Shown: piece after piece, positions 10,269 to 18,306 of the stretch
Layout of the letters: each line of letters begins with the position of its first letter
Position numbering within the stretch: position 1 is the stretch's first letter
Source: Saprospiraceae bacterium
GTDB taxonomy: Bacteria > Bacteroidota > Bacteroidia > Chitinophagales > Saprospiraceae
Reading direction: 5' to 3'
Assembly (NCBI GenBank): GCA_016717265.1
Contig: JADKFX010000001.1
Span: forward strand, 1,500,501-1,564,500
DNA: 64,000 nt
The notes under the pieces: model-generated
Database searches by the model: none
What the model was told of the DNA's origin: nothing
The model's input: the letters and a program-made list of their open reading frames with translations, nothing else
Program-made: the position numbers and the translations under genes

Positions 10269-10308
10269 AACAAAATATTTTGAACTGTCATATATTTCAA
10301 ATTAAAAA

Positions 10309-10392
10309 GGGGGGGCGGGGGGCCCCCCTTTTTGGGGGGGTTTTCCCCCCCCCCCCAAAAAATTAAAAAAAAAAGGGGGGGGGGGGGGGGGG
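10309..10392. other. Low-complexity G/C and A homopolymer tract, probably an assembly artefact
   Basis: Nearly only runs of G, C, A and T, including an 18-G run at its end, in an otherwise AT-rich genome with no other such tract. Runs of this kind at a repeat boundary are typical of bad consensus or gap filling. Real biology (a phase-variable tract) is possible but no gene spans it. Confidence 0.7.
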
Positions 10393-10398
10393 AAAAGT

Positions 10399-10456
10399 AA
10401 AAAAGAGTGCCAAAGGCACTCCTCCCATTTTTTCGGAATGGATTTCAACCCATTCC
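10399..10456. repeat. Double-hairpin intergenic repeat, copy 1
   Basis: Composite unit: hairpin GAGTGCC-AAA-GGCACTC, a short spacer containing ATTTTTTC, then a palindrome whose left arm is GGAATGGATT and right arm AACCCATTCC (one mismatched pair). It is nearly identical to the copy at 10491-10546 apart from two inserted C in the spacer and the arm mismatch. Confidence 0.85.
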
Positions 10457-10490
10457 CCTTAAATTTTTTATTCCCCAAAAGTTCTCAAAT

Positions 10491-10546
10491 AAAAAAGAGT
10501 GCCAAAGGCACTCCTCATTTTTTCGGAATGGGTTTCAACCCATTCC
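10491..10546. repeat. Double-hairpin intergenic repeat, copy 2
   Basis: Same unit as copy 1: seven-bp hairpin GAGTGCC/GGCACTC with AAA loop, then a perfect palindrome with arm GGAATGGGTT, 2-nt loop TC and the reverse-complement arm. It ends 12 nt before the 3' end of the convergent Omp28-like gene, so it could also serve as a transcription end for that minus-strand gene or for the receptor. Confidence 0.85.
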
Positions 10547-10557
10547 ATTATTTTTTA

Positions 10558-12231
10558 TTAATTCACAATAAATTTCATTGAGCGCATTTGATTATCTTGA
10601 AATAATCTAGCAAAATAAACACCACTAGCTAATTGATGAATAGCTATTGCTTGTTTATTTTTTCCAGCGATAAGATTGATTTGTTTTTCAAATATTTGTT
10701 TACCTGTAAGATCCATAAAACTTAAACTAGCAATTCCAGTTTTTTCAGAATCAAAATTTAAAAACACTTCTTGATTTGCTGGGTTAGGAGTTAAAAATAA
10801 AACAGAAGCATTGAAAGGTTCATGGGTTCCGGTAACTAAAGAATAGGTACTAAAATCTCTGCTTACAGTTCCTACACCAAGAATCCGTTGTTGAAATATT
10901 AAATTAATTTGTTCATCAAATATTTTATAAGTTCCATTTAAACTCGCTGTATTATTTGTTGAAGAAACCCGATAGCATCTGTCTTTTTCTAAATCAAGAA
11001 CATAGGTTCTCGATGAATTATCTGTAAAAGGACCATCTTGTAAAATAATTTTATTTTGGTCATCTCGGATTGCAAAACTTAATTGTGTTGGCTGAGTGGT
11101 TGGCTTAATTTCAAATGTTGAATGAATTGTTGTTGAAGGTGCAGATTGAAATGTAAGATTTGATATGTTATTAATGGTATTGATATCCACATCTCCATTT
11201 ACAGCGCTAATTTCGAGGCTTAAATTATTTTGACCTTTTAAAGCAACGAAATCAATTGCAGGTAGTTTAATGTCTATTTCTTTTAAAAAATCAAGTTTGC
11301 CAGTCCAATTGTAATTGCTGAATGCGCCACCATTTACTTGATATTTAAAATCAAGGCTGGTAATTGATTTGTTACCAGTATTGATAACTTTAACAATGGG
11401 TGATGTTTTATTTCCACAAACAATACTATCACCATATACACCAGTGGCATTTGATAGTTTGATGGCTACATCATTTCCTGGATTGGCTGGAAAGGCAACG
11501 ATAAGATTTTCTGATTGATGCACTTCTTTAGTGGCATCATCTTGAATAAAAGCTGCGGTTTCCAGGTTTTGGAAATTATATAATTTGTCAAATTTATAGA
11601 GGAAGGTAAATGTTTTACTTTGACCAGTTTGATTCACATCAGCCAATGATGTTCCGTTAGTATTTGGTAAGTATTTTTTCACCACATGGTAAAATGTCTT
11701 TTCTCCATTAGAACCTGGAGGAGTAGTCCAGGAAATTATTTTTTCAAGTGCGGCAACCCTCAATACAGGTTTGCCACTAAAAGTTCCGGTTAATTTAACG
11801 GTAACAGATACTTCCATTGAATTGTAATCTGGTAAGACTTTATTGATAATACTGATTTCATAAGGGGCCGGTCTCAGATATTCATTTTGAATCGTAGCAT
11901 CTGTAATCGTAGCGGTTGGATTTCCAGAACTATAGGCATTCAAAAAGATATCAGGAACACCCGTTACACCATAATAATTTACTCGATTTTGAACTTCTCC
12001 TGGATTGTCTTTATTCATTGGATCTACCCCAGGCCAGCTTACCTGATGGGTAATTTTAGTAATTTTTGCCTTGTTCCGTTCCATAATCGGTTGGATTACA
12101 GGATTAATGGAAGCACAAGGACCACAGGAAGCTTGTGTGAAATGTTCGATCAGAACTTTTCTTTGAGATTGACCGATTAGCATAGTGCCAAGACAAAAAA
12201 ACAAGATGGAAAAAAGTAGATTTTGTTTCAT
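10558..12231 (-). CDS. Omp28-like thioredoxin-fold protein with T9SS type A sorting domain
   Basis: Predicted surface protein of 557 residues. A signal peptide (ends MLIGQ) is followed directly by a thioredoxin-like domain of the Omp28-related type, with the redox motif CGPC at residues 36-39 in LIEHFTQASCGPCASINP. The cis-Pro region is GVTGVPDIFLN. Beta-sandwich modules follow (~residues 260-440), and a T9SS type A domain starts at TPNPANQEVFLNF, ending MRSMKFIVN. Redox function is inferred from CxxC only. A second, larger protein of the same type is at 24590-26626. The gene is convergent with the TonB receptor across the repeat zone. Confidence 0.88.
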   Translation of the reverse strand: MKQNLLFSILFFCLGTMLIGQSQRKVLIEHFTQASCGPCASINPVIQPIMERNKAKITKITHQVSWPGVDPMNKDNPGEVQNRVNYYGVTGVPDIFLNAYSSGNPTATITDATIQNEYLRPAPYEISIINKVLPDYNSMEVSVTVKLTGTFSGKPVLRVAALEKIISWTTPPGSNGEKTFYHVVKKYLPNTNGTSLADVNQTGQSKTFTFLYKFDKLYNFQNLETAAFIQDDATKEVHQSENLIVAFPANPGNDVAIKLSNATGVYGDSIVCGNKTSPIVKVINTGNKSITSLDFKYQVNGGAFSNYNWTGKLDFLKEIDIKLPAIDFVALKGQNNLSLEISAVNGDVDINTINNISNLTFQSAPSTTIHSTFEIKPTTQPTQLSFAIRDDQNKIILQDGPFTDNSSRTYVLDLEKDRCYRVSSTNNTASLNGTYKIFDEQINLIFQQRILGVGTVSRDFSTYSLVTGTHEPFNASVLFLTPNPANQEVFLNFDSEKTGIASLSFMDLTGKQIFEKQINLIAGKNKQAIAIHQLASGVYFARLFQDNQMRSMKFIVN

Positions 12232-12386
12232 GATTTGAAATTGAATTAAAAAGTAAATTTACTGATTTTCAACGATTTTGAATGAAAGAATGGATTATTT
12301 TGAATCATATTTAGCTTTTTAACTAAATTCTGCGAACTAATTAATTCTTTCAGATGTTTTTGAACGAGGGATTATAATAAAGATCT

Positions 12387-12458
12387 TCCCCGGTAGGTAT
12401 TCATTTAAATCTGTCAAAGGACAAAGGTTGGTTATTGTTGCTATCGGGGATTTTTTTT
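12387..12458 (+). terminator. Possible plus-strand terminator with long loop
   Basis: Arm TCCCCGGTAG (12387-12396) pairs with CTATCGGGGA (12441-12450) through ten pairs including one G-T, followed by eight T. The 44-nt loop is large for a terminator. No plus-strand gene lies upstream, so it might end an unannotated short transcript, or be chance. It abuts the yidD stop. Confidence 0.35.
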
Positions 12459-12690
12459 AATGCTTGGTTTTCTTCGGCACAGGGTCTTCACCACTACCAC
12501 CCCAGGGATGACACTTCGTAATACGCTTCAGACCTAAATAAAATCCTTTAATCAAACCCCATTCTTCAACAGCTTGTAACATATAATTTGAACAGGTCGG
12601 ATTAAATCTGCAGTTTTTACCTAAAATAGGGGATAATAAAAGCTGGTATGCTTTAACTGGTCCAATAATCAGGTAATTTAAAAACTTCAT
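12457..12690 (-). CDS. yidD: Membrane protein insertion efficiency factor YidD
   Basis: Small membrane-associated protein (77 residues) that assists YidC in inserting inner-membrane proteins. The family signature is intact: YQLLLSPILGKNCRFNPTCSNYMLQAVEEWG, here with the conserved cysteines in CRFNPTCS, and RITKCHPWGGSGEDPVP near the C-terminus. The usual neighbours rnpA and yidC are absent. Instead it follows a lipoprotein gene by 11 nt and probably shares its transcript. Confidence 0.96.
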   Translation of the reverse strand: MKFLNYLIIGPVKAYQLLLSPILGKNCRFNPTCSNYMLQAVEEWGLIKGFYLGLKRITKCHPWGGSGEDPVPKKTKH

Positions 12691-12701
12691 GTTAAATTTC
12701 T

Positions 12702-13877
12702 TTATTTATCATGATCATGGATTATAGTTTTTACTATGGATTTTAGTTTTTCTGCAGCATCTAATAATAAACTTTCATTGGATGGAAAACTGATGAGTTT
12801 GCCATTAAGTTTTTTGCGACAATCTGCAGTGACATAATTGCGATCACCTCGAACGAGTCTTGCTAAATTATTTTCAAATATGGCCTCAACTTGTATCGGT
12901 TTGGTAAATTCTAAATCACTAGATCGAACATTGATATATTCCAATCTACCAGCTAATATAACAGATTTAAGTTGTGTGATTTCTTCAATGGTTGCTGTAT
13001 ATTTTGTTTTTATTTTTTCTTTAATTTCTCTACCCGATGAATCTCTTTTTGGTTTTCCATTTTTATCTTTTACAACGGCTTCTGTTTTAATTTCATTTAC
13101 ATCATCGTATACCCTTGTTTTTTCGCGTTCCGGACTAAATTCCATTTGTGTAAGATTCATAACAATATAATGATCATACAAAATGGATGGGTTTGATTTA
13201 ATATCGTAATTTTTAAATTTAGAATTTAAATTTTCCACACTTAATCGCAATAATTCAGCTTCCACATTTTCTGGTATAATGTTGCTAGTATTATTGTTAA
13301 TTTTAACAAGGTAATTCTCTAGACTTAGGTTGTAAGCAATTTTCTTTAATTGATCTTTATCTTTATATTGAGAAAAAAGGCCATCGATTTTACCAAGATA
13401 ATTATAAGCTTCTCTTGCTGCATTTTTATCTCCTGATCTGCGCGCATCATCAATAAGATTTGTTGCTGACTGATAGTAAAAATCTGCAGTATTTCGTTTT
13501 GATTCTTTTTGAAGTTCTTCAATATTTACAAATTTAAAAGTTGCCTGATAGCCATCTTTTGACTCCAATGGAATCAACGCTTCTATTTTATTTTGTCGAT
13601 TTGAAATCCGATTGTGGATATTATAAATTTTAGTCCAATTTTCTGATAAATTTTCATCTCGAAGTGCTTTTTCAGTTCGCAAATCCAAATCTTGAGCTTT
13701 TTGGAATGCATATTCTAAAGCCACCACATATTCTCGTTTTTTTTCTTTTTTACCTGCAAGCTTAGGAATCAGTTTAGCAATCGCAGGGTCATATTCACCT
13801 TTGTCAATCATTTTATCAATGTTTGCGCAAGATGCAGCAAGTAGCAAAAGACTAAAATAGGCGAAGCATTTTTTCAT
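12702..13877 (-). CDS. Uncharacterised lipoprotein, helical
   Basis: The 391 residues begin with a lipoprotein signal peptide (MKKCFAYFSLLLLAASC, Cys17). The remainder is rich in charged helices: residues ~20-210 resemble tetratricopeptide-like or coiled helices (KGEYDPAIAKLIPKLAGKKEKKREYVVALEYAFQK in pieces), and the C-terminal ~180 residues have mixed strands. A basic, low-complexity segment (KDKNGKPKRDSSGREIKEKIK) sits near residue 280. I do not recognise the family. It is followed by yidD, so a role at the envelope is likely but unproven. Confidence 0.8.
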   Translation of the reverse strand: MKKCFAYFSLLLLAASCANIDKMIDKGEYDPAIAKLIPKLAGKKEKKREYVVALEYAFQKAQDLDLRTEKALRDENLSENWTKIYNIHNRISNRQNKIEALIPLESKDGYQATFKFVNIEELQKESKRNTADFYYQSATNLIDDARRSGDKNAAREAYNYLGKIDGLFSQYKDKDQLKKIAYNLSLENYLVKINNNTSNIIPENVEAELLRLSVENLNSKFKNYDIKSNPSILYDHYIVMNLTQMEFSPEREKTRVYDDVNEIKTEAVVKDKNGKPKRDSSGREIKEKIKTKYTATIEEITQLKSVILAGRLEYINVRSSDLEFTKPIQVEAIFENNLARLVRGDRNYVTADCRKKLNGKLISFPSNESLLLDAAEKLKSIVKTIIHDHDK

Positions 13878-14054
13878 GGGATTTGATTTTTTTAATTTGA
13901 CTACTTAAAATTCAAACAAGTATAATAATATCAATGGTATTAATATATTTTTAACGGAATTGTTAAAATTCGAACAAAATTACAAACCATTTGCTTCGCA
14001 ATTCAATTTCAGGAGTCCACGAATCAATTTAGAAATACTGAAAATATTGAATAG

Positions 14055-14136
14055 TGCCCGGGACAGAAGTCGAATCTGCATACCTTTCGGCATACGCCCC
14101 TCAAACGTACGTGTCTACCAATTTCACCACCCGGGC
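14055..14136 (-). tRNA. tRNA-Leu (anticodon GAG)
   Basis: Class II tRNA, 82 nt. The acceptor arms GCCCGGG/CCCGGGC pair fully with discriminator A. The D arm has TTGGTAGAC, and the anticodon stem TACGT/GCGTA encloses the loop TTGAGGG (anticodon GAG). A variable arm TGCC-GAAA-GGTA and a T arm GCAGA-TTCGACT-TCTGT follow. CCA is not encoded. The usual G53-C61 pair closing the T loop is replaced by A-U, which is uncommon. It stands alone, in a 960-nt region without protein genes. Confidence 0.93.
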
Positions 14137-14160
14137 AGGGATCCTTTTTTCAAAGGATTG

Positions 14161-14168
14161 CAAATATA
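14161..14168 (-). promoter_or_regulatory. -7 box for tRNA-Leu
   Basis: On the minus strand TATATTTG, an exact TAnnTTTG match, ends 25 nt before the first tRNA base. A small hairpin (ATCCTTT/AAAGGAT) lies between box and tRNA. No convincing -33 element was seen. Confidence 0.5.
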
Positions 14169-14603
14169 AGTATTGAAAATGGTTGAATTGGGTTTTTATT
14201 TAGCTAAAAAAGTGTTTTGGAATTCAAATTTTAACTAAGTTATTAAATTATTTTTACATATAAATTGATTATATATTACATAAATTAATAATATATATCT
14301 ATTTAAAAAACAATTAATAATACTTGTAATATCTTCAAGCTATTTGATTAGCTTATAAATATGCGTTTTACATATAAACTTTATTTTAATATTTTTTGTT
14401 GAATATTTGGAAATTCGATTTGTGCATACTACTTTTACAACAAATCCCAGCGGCAGTATATCTATAACGATCAGATACCCTATCGCTTATATTCATACTT
14501 TATTTGTAATTTATACTGAATTCTGAAATGAATTCTTAACATAGACATCTATATTTTTTAGATAAAGATCGTAGTTTTCTTATTTTGAGACCTTAGTCGA
14601 AAG
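14169..14603. other. Gene-free AT-rich stretch with a small GC-richer island
   Basis: No credible gene. Most is A/T sequence. An island at about 14445-14490 (around CCCAGCGGCAGTATATC) stands out by composition and may be a decayed repeat or part of an RNA. Frames on both strands stay open there for 25-50 codons without a start or known motif. Confidence 0.4.
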
Positions 14604-14655
14604 AGCCTGAATTTGCGCCTTGCAAATTTGGGCTTTTTTTTTAAAAGCCCAAATT
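14604..14655 (+). terminator. Strong terminator with an alternative second hairpin
   Basis: Arm AGCCTGAATTTGC pairs with GCAAATTTGGGCT (13 pairs, two wobble) around a 5-nt loop and is followed by nine T. The 3' arm can instead pair with a third arm: AATTTGGGCTTTT (14625-14637) and AAAAGCCCAAATT (14643-14655) are perfect complements. No plus-strand gene precedes it. Confidence 0.75.
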
Positions 14656-14840
14656 GATAAGACGATCTGAAAATTTTTCATTCTTCGCCACTCCTAAGGC
14701 CCTTTGAAGTAGTTATTTACGATTACCCCAGATATTCTAAGATTAGCTCAAAATCTTTATTCAAAGGCTTAACTTATACTAATTTATGTTCGCTTTAAAT
14801 CTGGAAACGAGCATAGCCATTTGCAATCAAATAGTAATTT

Positions 14841-15194
14841 TTAAGTTTCTTTCGGTTCGTTTACTAATGCTTCCCAAAACTCTGCTGCCCTTCTGGTATG
14901 TGGAATACAAATCGACCCTCCAACCATATTAGCAATTGCAAAGACATCATAAATTTCTTCCTTACTGACTTCGATTTCAAAACATTTTTGCAAATGGTAC
15001 TTGATGCAGTCATCACATCTCAATACCATGGAAGCAACCAAGCCTAGCAGTTCTTTTGTTTTCACGGGAAGTGCACCTTCCTGATACATTTGATTATCTA
15101 GTGAAAAAAAACGTTTAAGTGGTAAATGTTCATGTGATAAAATGAGCCCATTCATTTTCGCTCTGTAATCATTAAATTCTTTTACTTGAGACAT
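14841..15194 (-). CDS. Carboxymuconolactone decarboxylase family protein (AhpD-like)
   Basis: The 117-residue protein belongs to the CMD/AhpD fold. It carries the redox-type motif CDDCIKYHL, that is CxxC followed by H four residues later as in AhpD-type peroxidase reductants, near residue 75. The C-terminal part has GGSICIPHTRRAAEFWEAL. Probable cytoplasmic role in alkylhydroperoxide or thiol redox chemistry. True decarboxylase activity is unlikely given the CxxC motif. Start supported by the family length (~115). No ahpC or reductase gene is adjacent. Note the further Cys in SICIP. Confidence 0.9.
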   Translation of the reverse strand: MSQVKEFNDYRAKMNGLILSHEHLPLKRFFSLDNQMYQEGALPVKTKELLGLVASMVLRCDDCIKYHLQKCFEIEVSKEEIYDVFAIANMVGGSICIPHTRRAAEFWEALVNEPKET

Positions 15195-15265
15195 TAGCTT
15201 TGGGTTTAGATTTTAAAATTTTAAGTACAAGCTATTTTAGACATTGTGGTTTTGATTCAAACCCT

Positions 15266-15763
15266 CTAAACTTCATTTCGGTTGTATTGTTTCCAAATAC
15301 TCCAAATCATTATAAATGGAATGATACTAGCGCTAATAATAAATGAAGTGCCAAAAAAGATCATTTCATTTCGCATATAAAGGATCATACTAGTTTGTTC
15401 AGAAACACCAAGATGAGGTACCAGTTCTTGCAATCCAATTTCATCCAAATAGATTCTGAAATCATAAAATTTATTAATGCCAACGAAAGTAAGTGGAATA
15501 AAAATGAATATTAATACTAATTTTAATATTTTACTCCAGGCGTAAGGAGTAAATTTCCACAAAAAGATCCATCGACAAAACAAACTAAAACCAACAATAA
15601 ATGCGATGTTTGTAGTAATAAATGGAAATTTTATATTGTAAATTTGAATAGGAAGTAGAATAATGAACGCAAATGCAAAGGAACTCACAATCCAAATCCC
15701 TTCTACAAACCAACGATTATTTGTCAATTTCATATTAAAAATGGGAAAGATATTGTTTTTCAT
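15266..15763 (-). CDS. Uncharacterised integral membrane protein (4 TM)
   Basis: The 165 residues contain four predicted membrane helices (about 23-43, 48-70, 80-98 and 130-155), with a short extracytoplasmic loop holding FYDFRIYLDEIGLQELVPHLG. I do not recognise a family. An in-frame Met at residue 11 (MKLTNNRW) is an alternative start that would put the first helix closer to the N-terminus. It lies 71 nt upstream of the AhpD-like gene on the same strand and is divergent from the AI-2E-type transporter. Confidence 0.7.
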   Translation of the reverse strand: MKNNIFPIFNMKLTNNRWFVEGIWIVSSFAFAFIILLPIQIYNIKFPFITTNIAFIVGFSLFCRWIFLWKFTPYAWSKILKLVLIFIFIPLTFVGINKFYDFRIYLDEIGLQELVPHLGVSEQTSMILYMRNEMIFFGTSFIISASIIPFIMIWSIWKQYNRNEV

Positions 15764-15839
15764 AGAAGTTGAGACAGTTTTTCAAAATAAAAGATTTAAG
15801 CTTTTTGTGAGCTTGGTATCCCGGTTGTATCTTTAACCC

Positions 15840-16949
15840 ATGTGGCAAAAATACTACCGATATGTTATAGGTGCCATCATACTAGTATTACTTTTATTAG
15901 TTTTAAGCTATTTTAGCGAAGTTGTTAGCTTTATCTTAATAAGTTGGGTTATCAGTATGGTTGGACAGCCAATAATGAGTTTCTTGCTTGTGCGGGCTCA
16001 ACTTTTGCGTTTTGGTTTTGGAAAATCATTAGCAGCATTATTAACAATTTGCTGTTTATTTAGTATGATTGGTTTATTGTTATGGATGTTTATCCCTTTG
16101 GTAATTCAACAAGCAGTCGTTTTATCAAAAGTCGATTTTAATGCTATTTCAATGGCTTTACAAGAACCAATTGATAAATTGAATACCTGGCTGCGATCAT
16201 TAGGTCTGGAACCGGGTCCAAGTGCAGCAGATCAAGTTCGATCCTTTTTAGGTGGTTATTTTGATCCTAGCATGATTAGTAGCTTTTTTGGTACTTTGTT
16301 AGGCAAAGCAAGTCATATATTTATCGGACTTTTTTCAATTATTTTTATCAGCTTCTTTTTTCTGAAAGAAAGAGGATTATTTACAGAAATAGTGGAAGCA
16401 ATCGTACCAACCGGTATGGAGCGAAAAGTGAGAAACGTAATCGATGATGTAAGTATTTTATTAACTAAATATTTTGGAGGAATCGTTATTCAAATGACCA
16501 TTTTAATGGTTTTAGCGGGGAGTATTTTGGGATTTCTTGGCATCAGAAATGCATTTCTAATTGCATTTTTTTACGCAATCATGAATATCATTCCTTATTT
16601 GGGTCCGGTTATAGGAGCAGGATTTGCATGTTTATTGACAATCTCTTCAAATTTAGAAATGAATTTTTATGCCCAAACCCTGCCTTTACTTTTTAAAGTT
16701 TTACTTGTTTTTTTAGTGATTAAATTGTTAGATGATTTTATTATCCAACCCTATATTTTTTCCAAAAGGGTGCAAGCCCATCCTTTGGAAATTTTTATTA
16801 TAATTATGATTGGCGCCAGAGTTGGTGGGATCATAGGAATGGTATTAGCAATTCCTGCTTATACAATTTTTAGGGTAGTTGCTAAAACATTTTTAAGCGA
16901 ATTTAAAGTAATTCGAAAAATTACAGAGGATTTAAATCCAGAAGTTTAA
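15840..16949 (+). CDS. AI-2E family transporter (PerM/TqsA-like)
   Basis: Inner-membrane protein of 369 residues with about eight membrane helices. It has the family layout: two N-terminal helices, a soluble loop (~residues 95-150), and a C-terminal bundle with the typical stretches FFYAIMNIIPYLGPVIGAG and KLLDDFIIQPYIFSKRVQAHPLEIF. Family members export autoinducer-2 or act as Na+/H+ antiporters, and the substrate cannot be assigned here. It begins close after the divergent membrane gene and has no operon partner on its own strand within 130 nt. Confidence 0.93.
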   Translation: MWQKYYRYVIGAIILVLLLLVLSYFSEVVSFILISWVISMVGQPIMSFLLVRAQLLRFGFGKSLAALLTICCLFSMIGLLLWMFIPLVIQQAVVLSKVDFNAISMALQEPIDKLNTWLRSLGLEPGPSAADQVRSFLGGYFDPSMISSFFGTLLGKASHIFIGLFSIIFISFFFLKERGLFTEIVEAIVPTGMERKVRNVIDDVSILLTKYFGGIVIQMTILMVLAGSILGFLGIRNAFLIAFFYAIMNIIPYLGPVIGAGFACLLTISSNLEMNFYAQTLPLLFKVLLVFLVIKLLDDFIIQPYIFSKRVQAHPLEIFIIIMIGARVGGIIGMVLAIPAYTIFRVVAKTFLSEFKVIRKITEDLNPEV

Positions 16950-17085
16950 AACAAGGAAGAGATAAGTTTAAAACGAAGCTGTGTTAAAACCTCTGAGTGT
17001 AAATTAATTGTAAAATGAGATACCTTGAGAATTATTTTTTTAATTCCAATTTTCAATAAATTTAGATTTGTAAATATAAAATATA

Positions 17086-17760
17086 ATGTGGTCTGAAATT
17101 CAAAATGCGTTCGAAGGATATTTTCAATCTACAACGAGTTCAATTCCTTCTATAGTCAATGCATTGATAATATTAATAATAGGCTGGACACTTGCAAAGG
17201 TAATTCAATGGATTGTATTTAAATTAAGTCATGCATTAGGGATAGACCGTTTAGCACAAAAGTCAGGGGTGCATCGCTTTTTGGAAAAACGAGGGATCAA
17301 AAAAGGCTTTTCAGGACTTACATCTTCCATCTTTTTTTGGATGATTATCTTAATCGTAATGGTTAAATTTTTTAACCTATTAGGCTTGGATATTGTCTCG
17401 GATCTTTTAAACCAGTTTGTTTTTTTTATCCCGAATGTTTTAATTGCATGTGTGCTTATTATTTTGGGATTTTATTTGGCTGAATTTGTTTCTAGTTTGG
17501 TTGTAGGTTCTTTAGAAGAAAGCAGTTTTGAAAATCCAGAACTCATTGGAAAATTGATATTTTATTGTATTGGTTTTTTTACAATTGCAATTGCACTAAC
17601 CCAAATTGGAATCGGTGAAGCAATTATAACAAATGTAGTTAGTATTTTTTTCGGTTCCATCGGATTGGCATTTGCACTGGCCTTTGGTTTGGGAGGCAAA
17701 GATTGGGCTGCAAAAATATTATCAAAATATTTTTGGAATAATAATGAGGACAAGCCTTGA
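17086..17760 (+). CDS. Small mechanosensitive-channel-like membrane protein (conserved TM helix)
   Basis: The 224 residues have five predicted membrane helices and the 'conserved TM helix' repeats found in CmpX-like and MscS-related proteins: IVNALIILIIGWTLAKVIQ at the N-terminus and NVLIACVLIILGFYLAEFV in the middle. The last helix, FGSIGLAFALAFGLGGKDWAAKIL, resembles the pore-lining segment of MscS. The soluble beta and C-terminal domains of MscS are missing, which is normal for this subfamily. Probable role in osmotic or membrane stress, from family only. Confidence 0.85.
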   Translation: MWSEIQNAFEGYFQSTTSSIPSIVNALIILIIGWTLAKVIQWIVFKLSHALGIDRLAQKSGVHRFLEKRGIKKGFSGLTSSIFFWMIILIVMVKFFNLLGLDIVSDLLNQFVFFIPNVLIACVLIILGFYLAEFVSSLVVGSLEESSFENPELIGKLIFYCIGFFTIAIALTQIGIGEAIITNVVSIFFGSIGLAFALAFGLGGKDWAAKILSKYFWNNNEDKP

Positions 17761-17827
17761 TGTAAGTTAAAATCTGGACTTCTAAGAGAGGCTTTAAAAC
17801 CTTTGCCTATAGATCGGAACTAGCATC

Positions 17828-18199
17828 TTAAGATTGCAATTTATATTCTAATAAAATCTCAAAGGGTAAGTATTTTAAAACATCTTGATTGCAGGATTCT
17901 AAAATTAGTTCAGGGGCCATTCCTGCATCATACGCTTCTTTCCAACGCAAAGCACATAAACACCAACGTTCTCCGGGTTTAACTCCTGGAAAAGCAAACT
18001 CAGGTCTTGGGGTAGAGAGGTCATTTCCTCTGTTTTTAGAGAATTCCAGGAATTCATGGGTCGCATAAATACAAACAGTATGCATACCTAGGTCGTCAGA
18101 ACCCGTAGTACAACAACCATCTCTGTAAAAACCGGTAAGTGGCTCATTGCTGCATACTTGCAATGGCTTCCCAAAAACGTTTAAAGGATTTTTTTCCAT
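17828..18199 (-). CDS. DUF2237 family protein
   Basis: Small soluble protein (123 residues) matching the DUF2237 family. Recognisable features are the opening NVFGKPLQVCS, the segment GFYRDGCCTTGSDDLGMHTVC, and GERWCLCALRWKEAYDAGMAPELILE. Conserved cysteines and histidine suggest a metal or redox role, but no function is established. The gene is divergent from the OmpA-like lipoprotein, and its 3' end converges with the mechanosensitive-like gene 67 nt away. Confidence 0.92.
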   Translation of the reverse strand: MEKNPLNVFGKPLQVCSNEPLTGFYRDGCCTTGSDDLGMHTVCIYATHEFLEFSKNRGNDLSTPRPEFAFPGVKPGERWCLCALRWKEAYDAGMAPELILESCNQDVLKYLPFEILLEYKLQS

Positions 18200-18236
18200 A
18201 AAATTTGATGATTTTCAAGGTCTTATTAACATATAT

Positions 18237-18270
18237 TTTGGCAAATAAATCAATGAATTGCTTAATTTTG
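18237..18270 (+). promoter_or_regulatory. Promoter of the OmpA-like lipoprotein (-33 TTTG, -7 TAATTTTG)
   Basis: TTTG at 18237-18240 and TAATTTTG at 18263-18270 are separated by 22 nt, fitting the Bacteroidota -33/-7 pattern. The ATG follows 36 nt after the -7 box. Because the box lies inside the longer open frame starting at 18205, it also supports the shorter start at 18307. Confidence 0.65.
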
Positions 18271-18306
18271 TGGCCAATTTCCACATTTTTAAATGAAAAT
18301 AAGTAT

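Noticed and set aside
13960..14169. Plus-strand open frame of 69 codons
   Set aside because: It runs antisense across tRNA-Leu and has no protein-like features.
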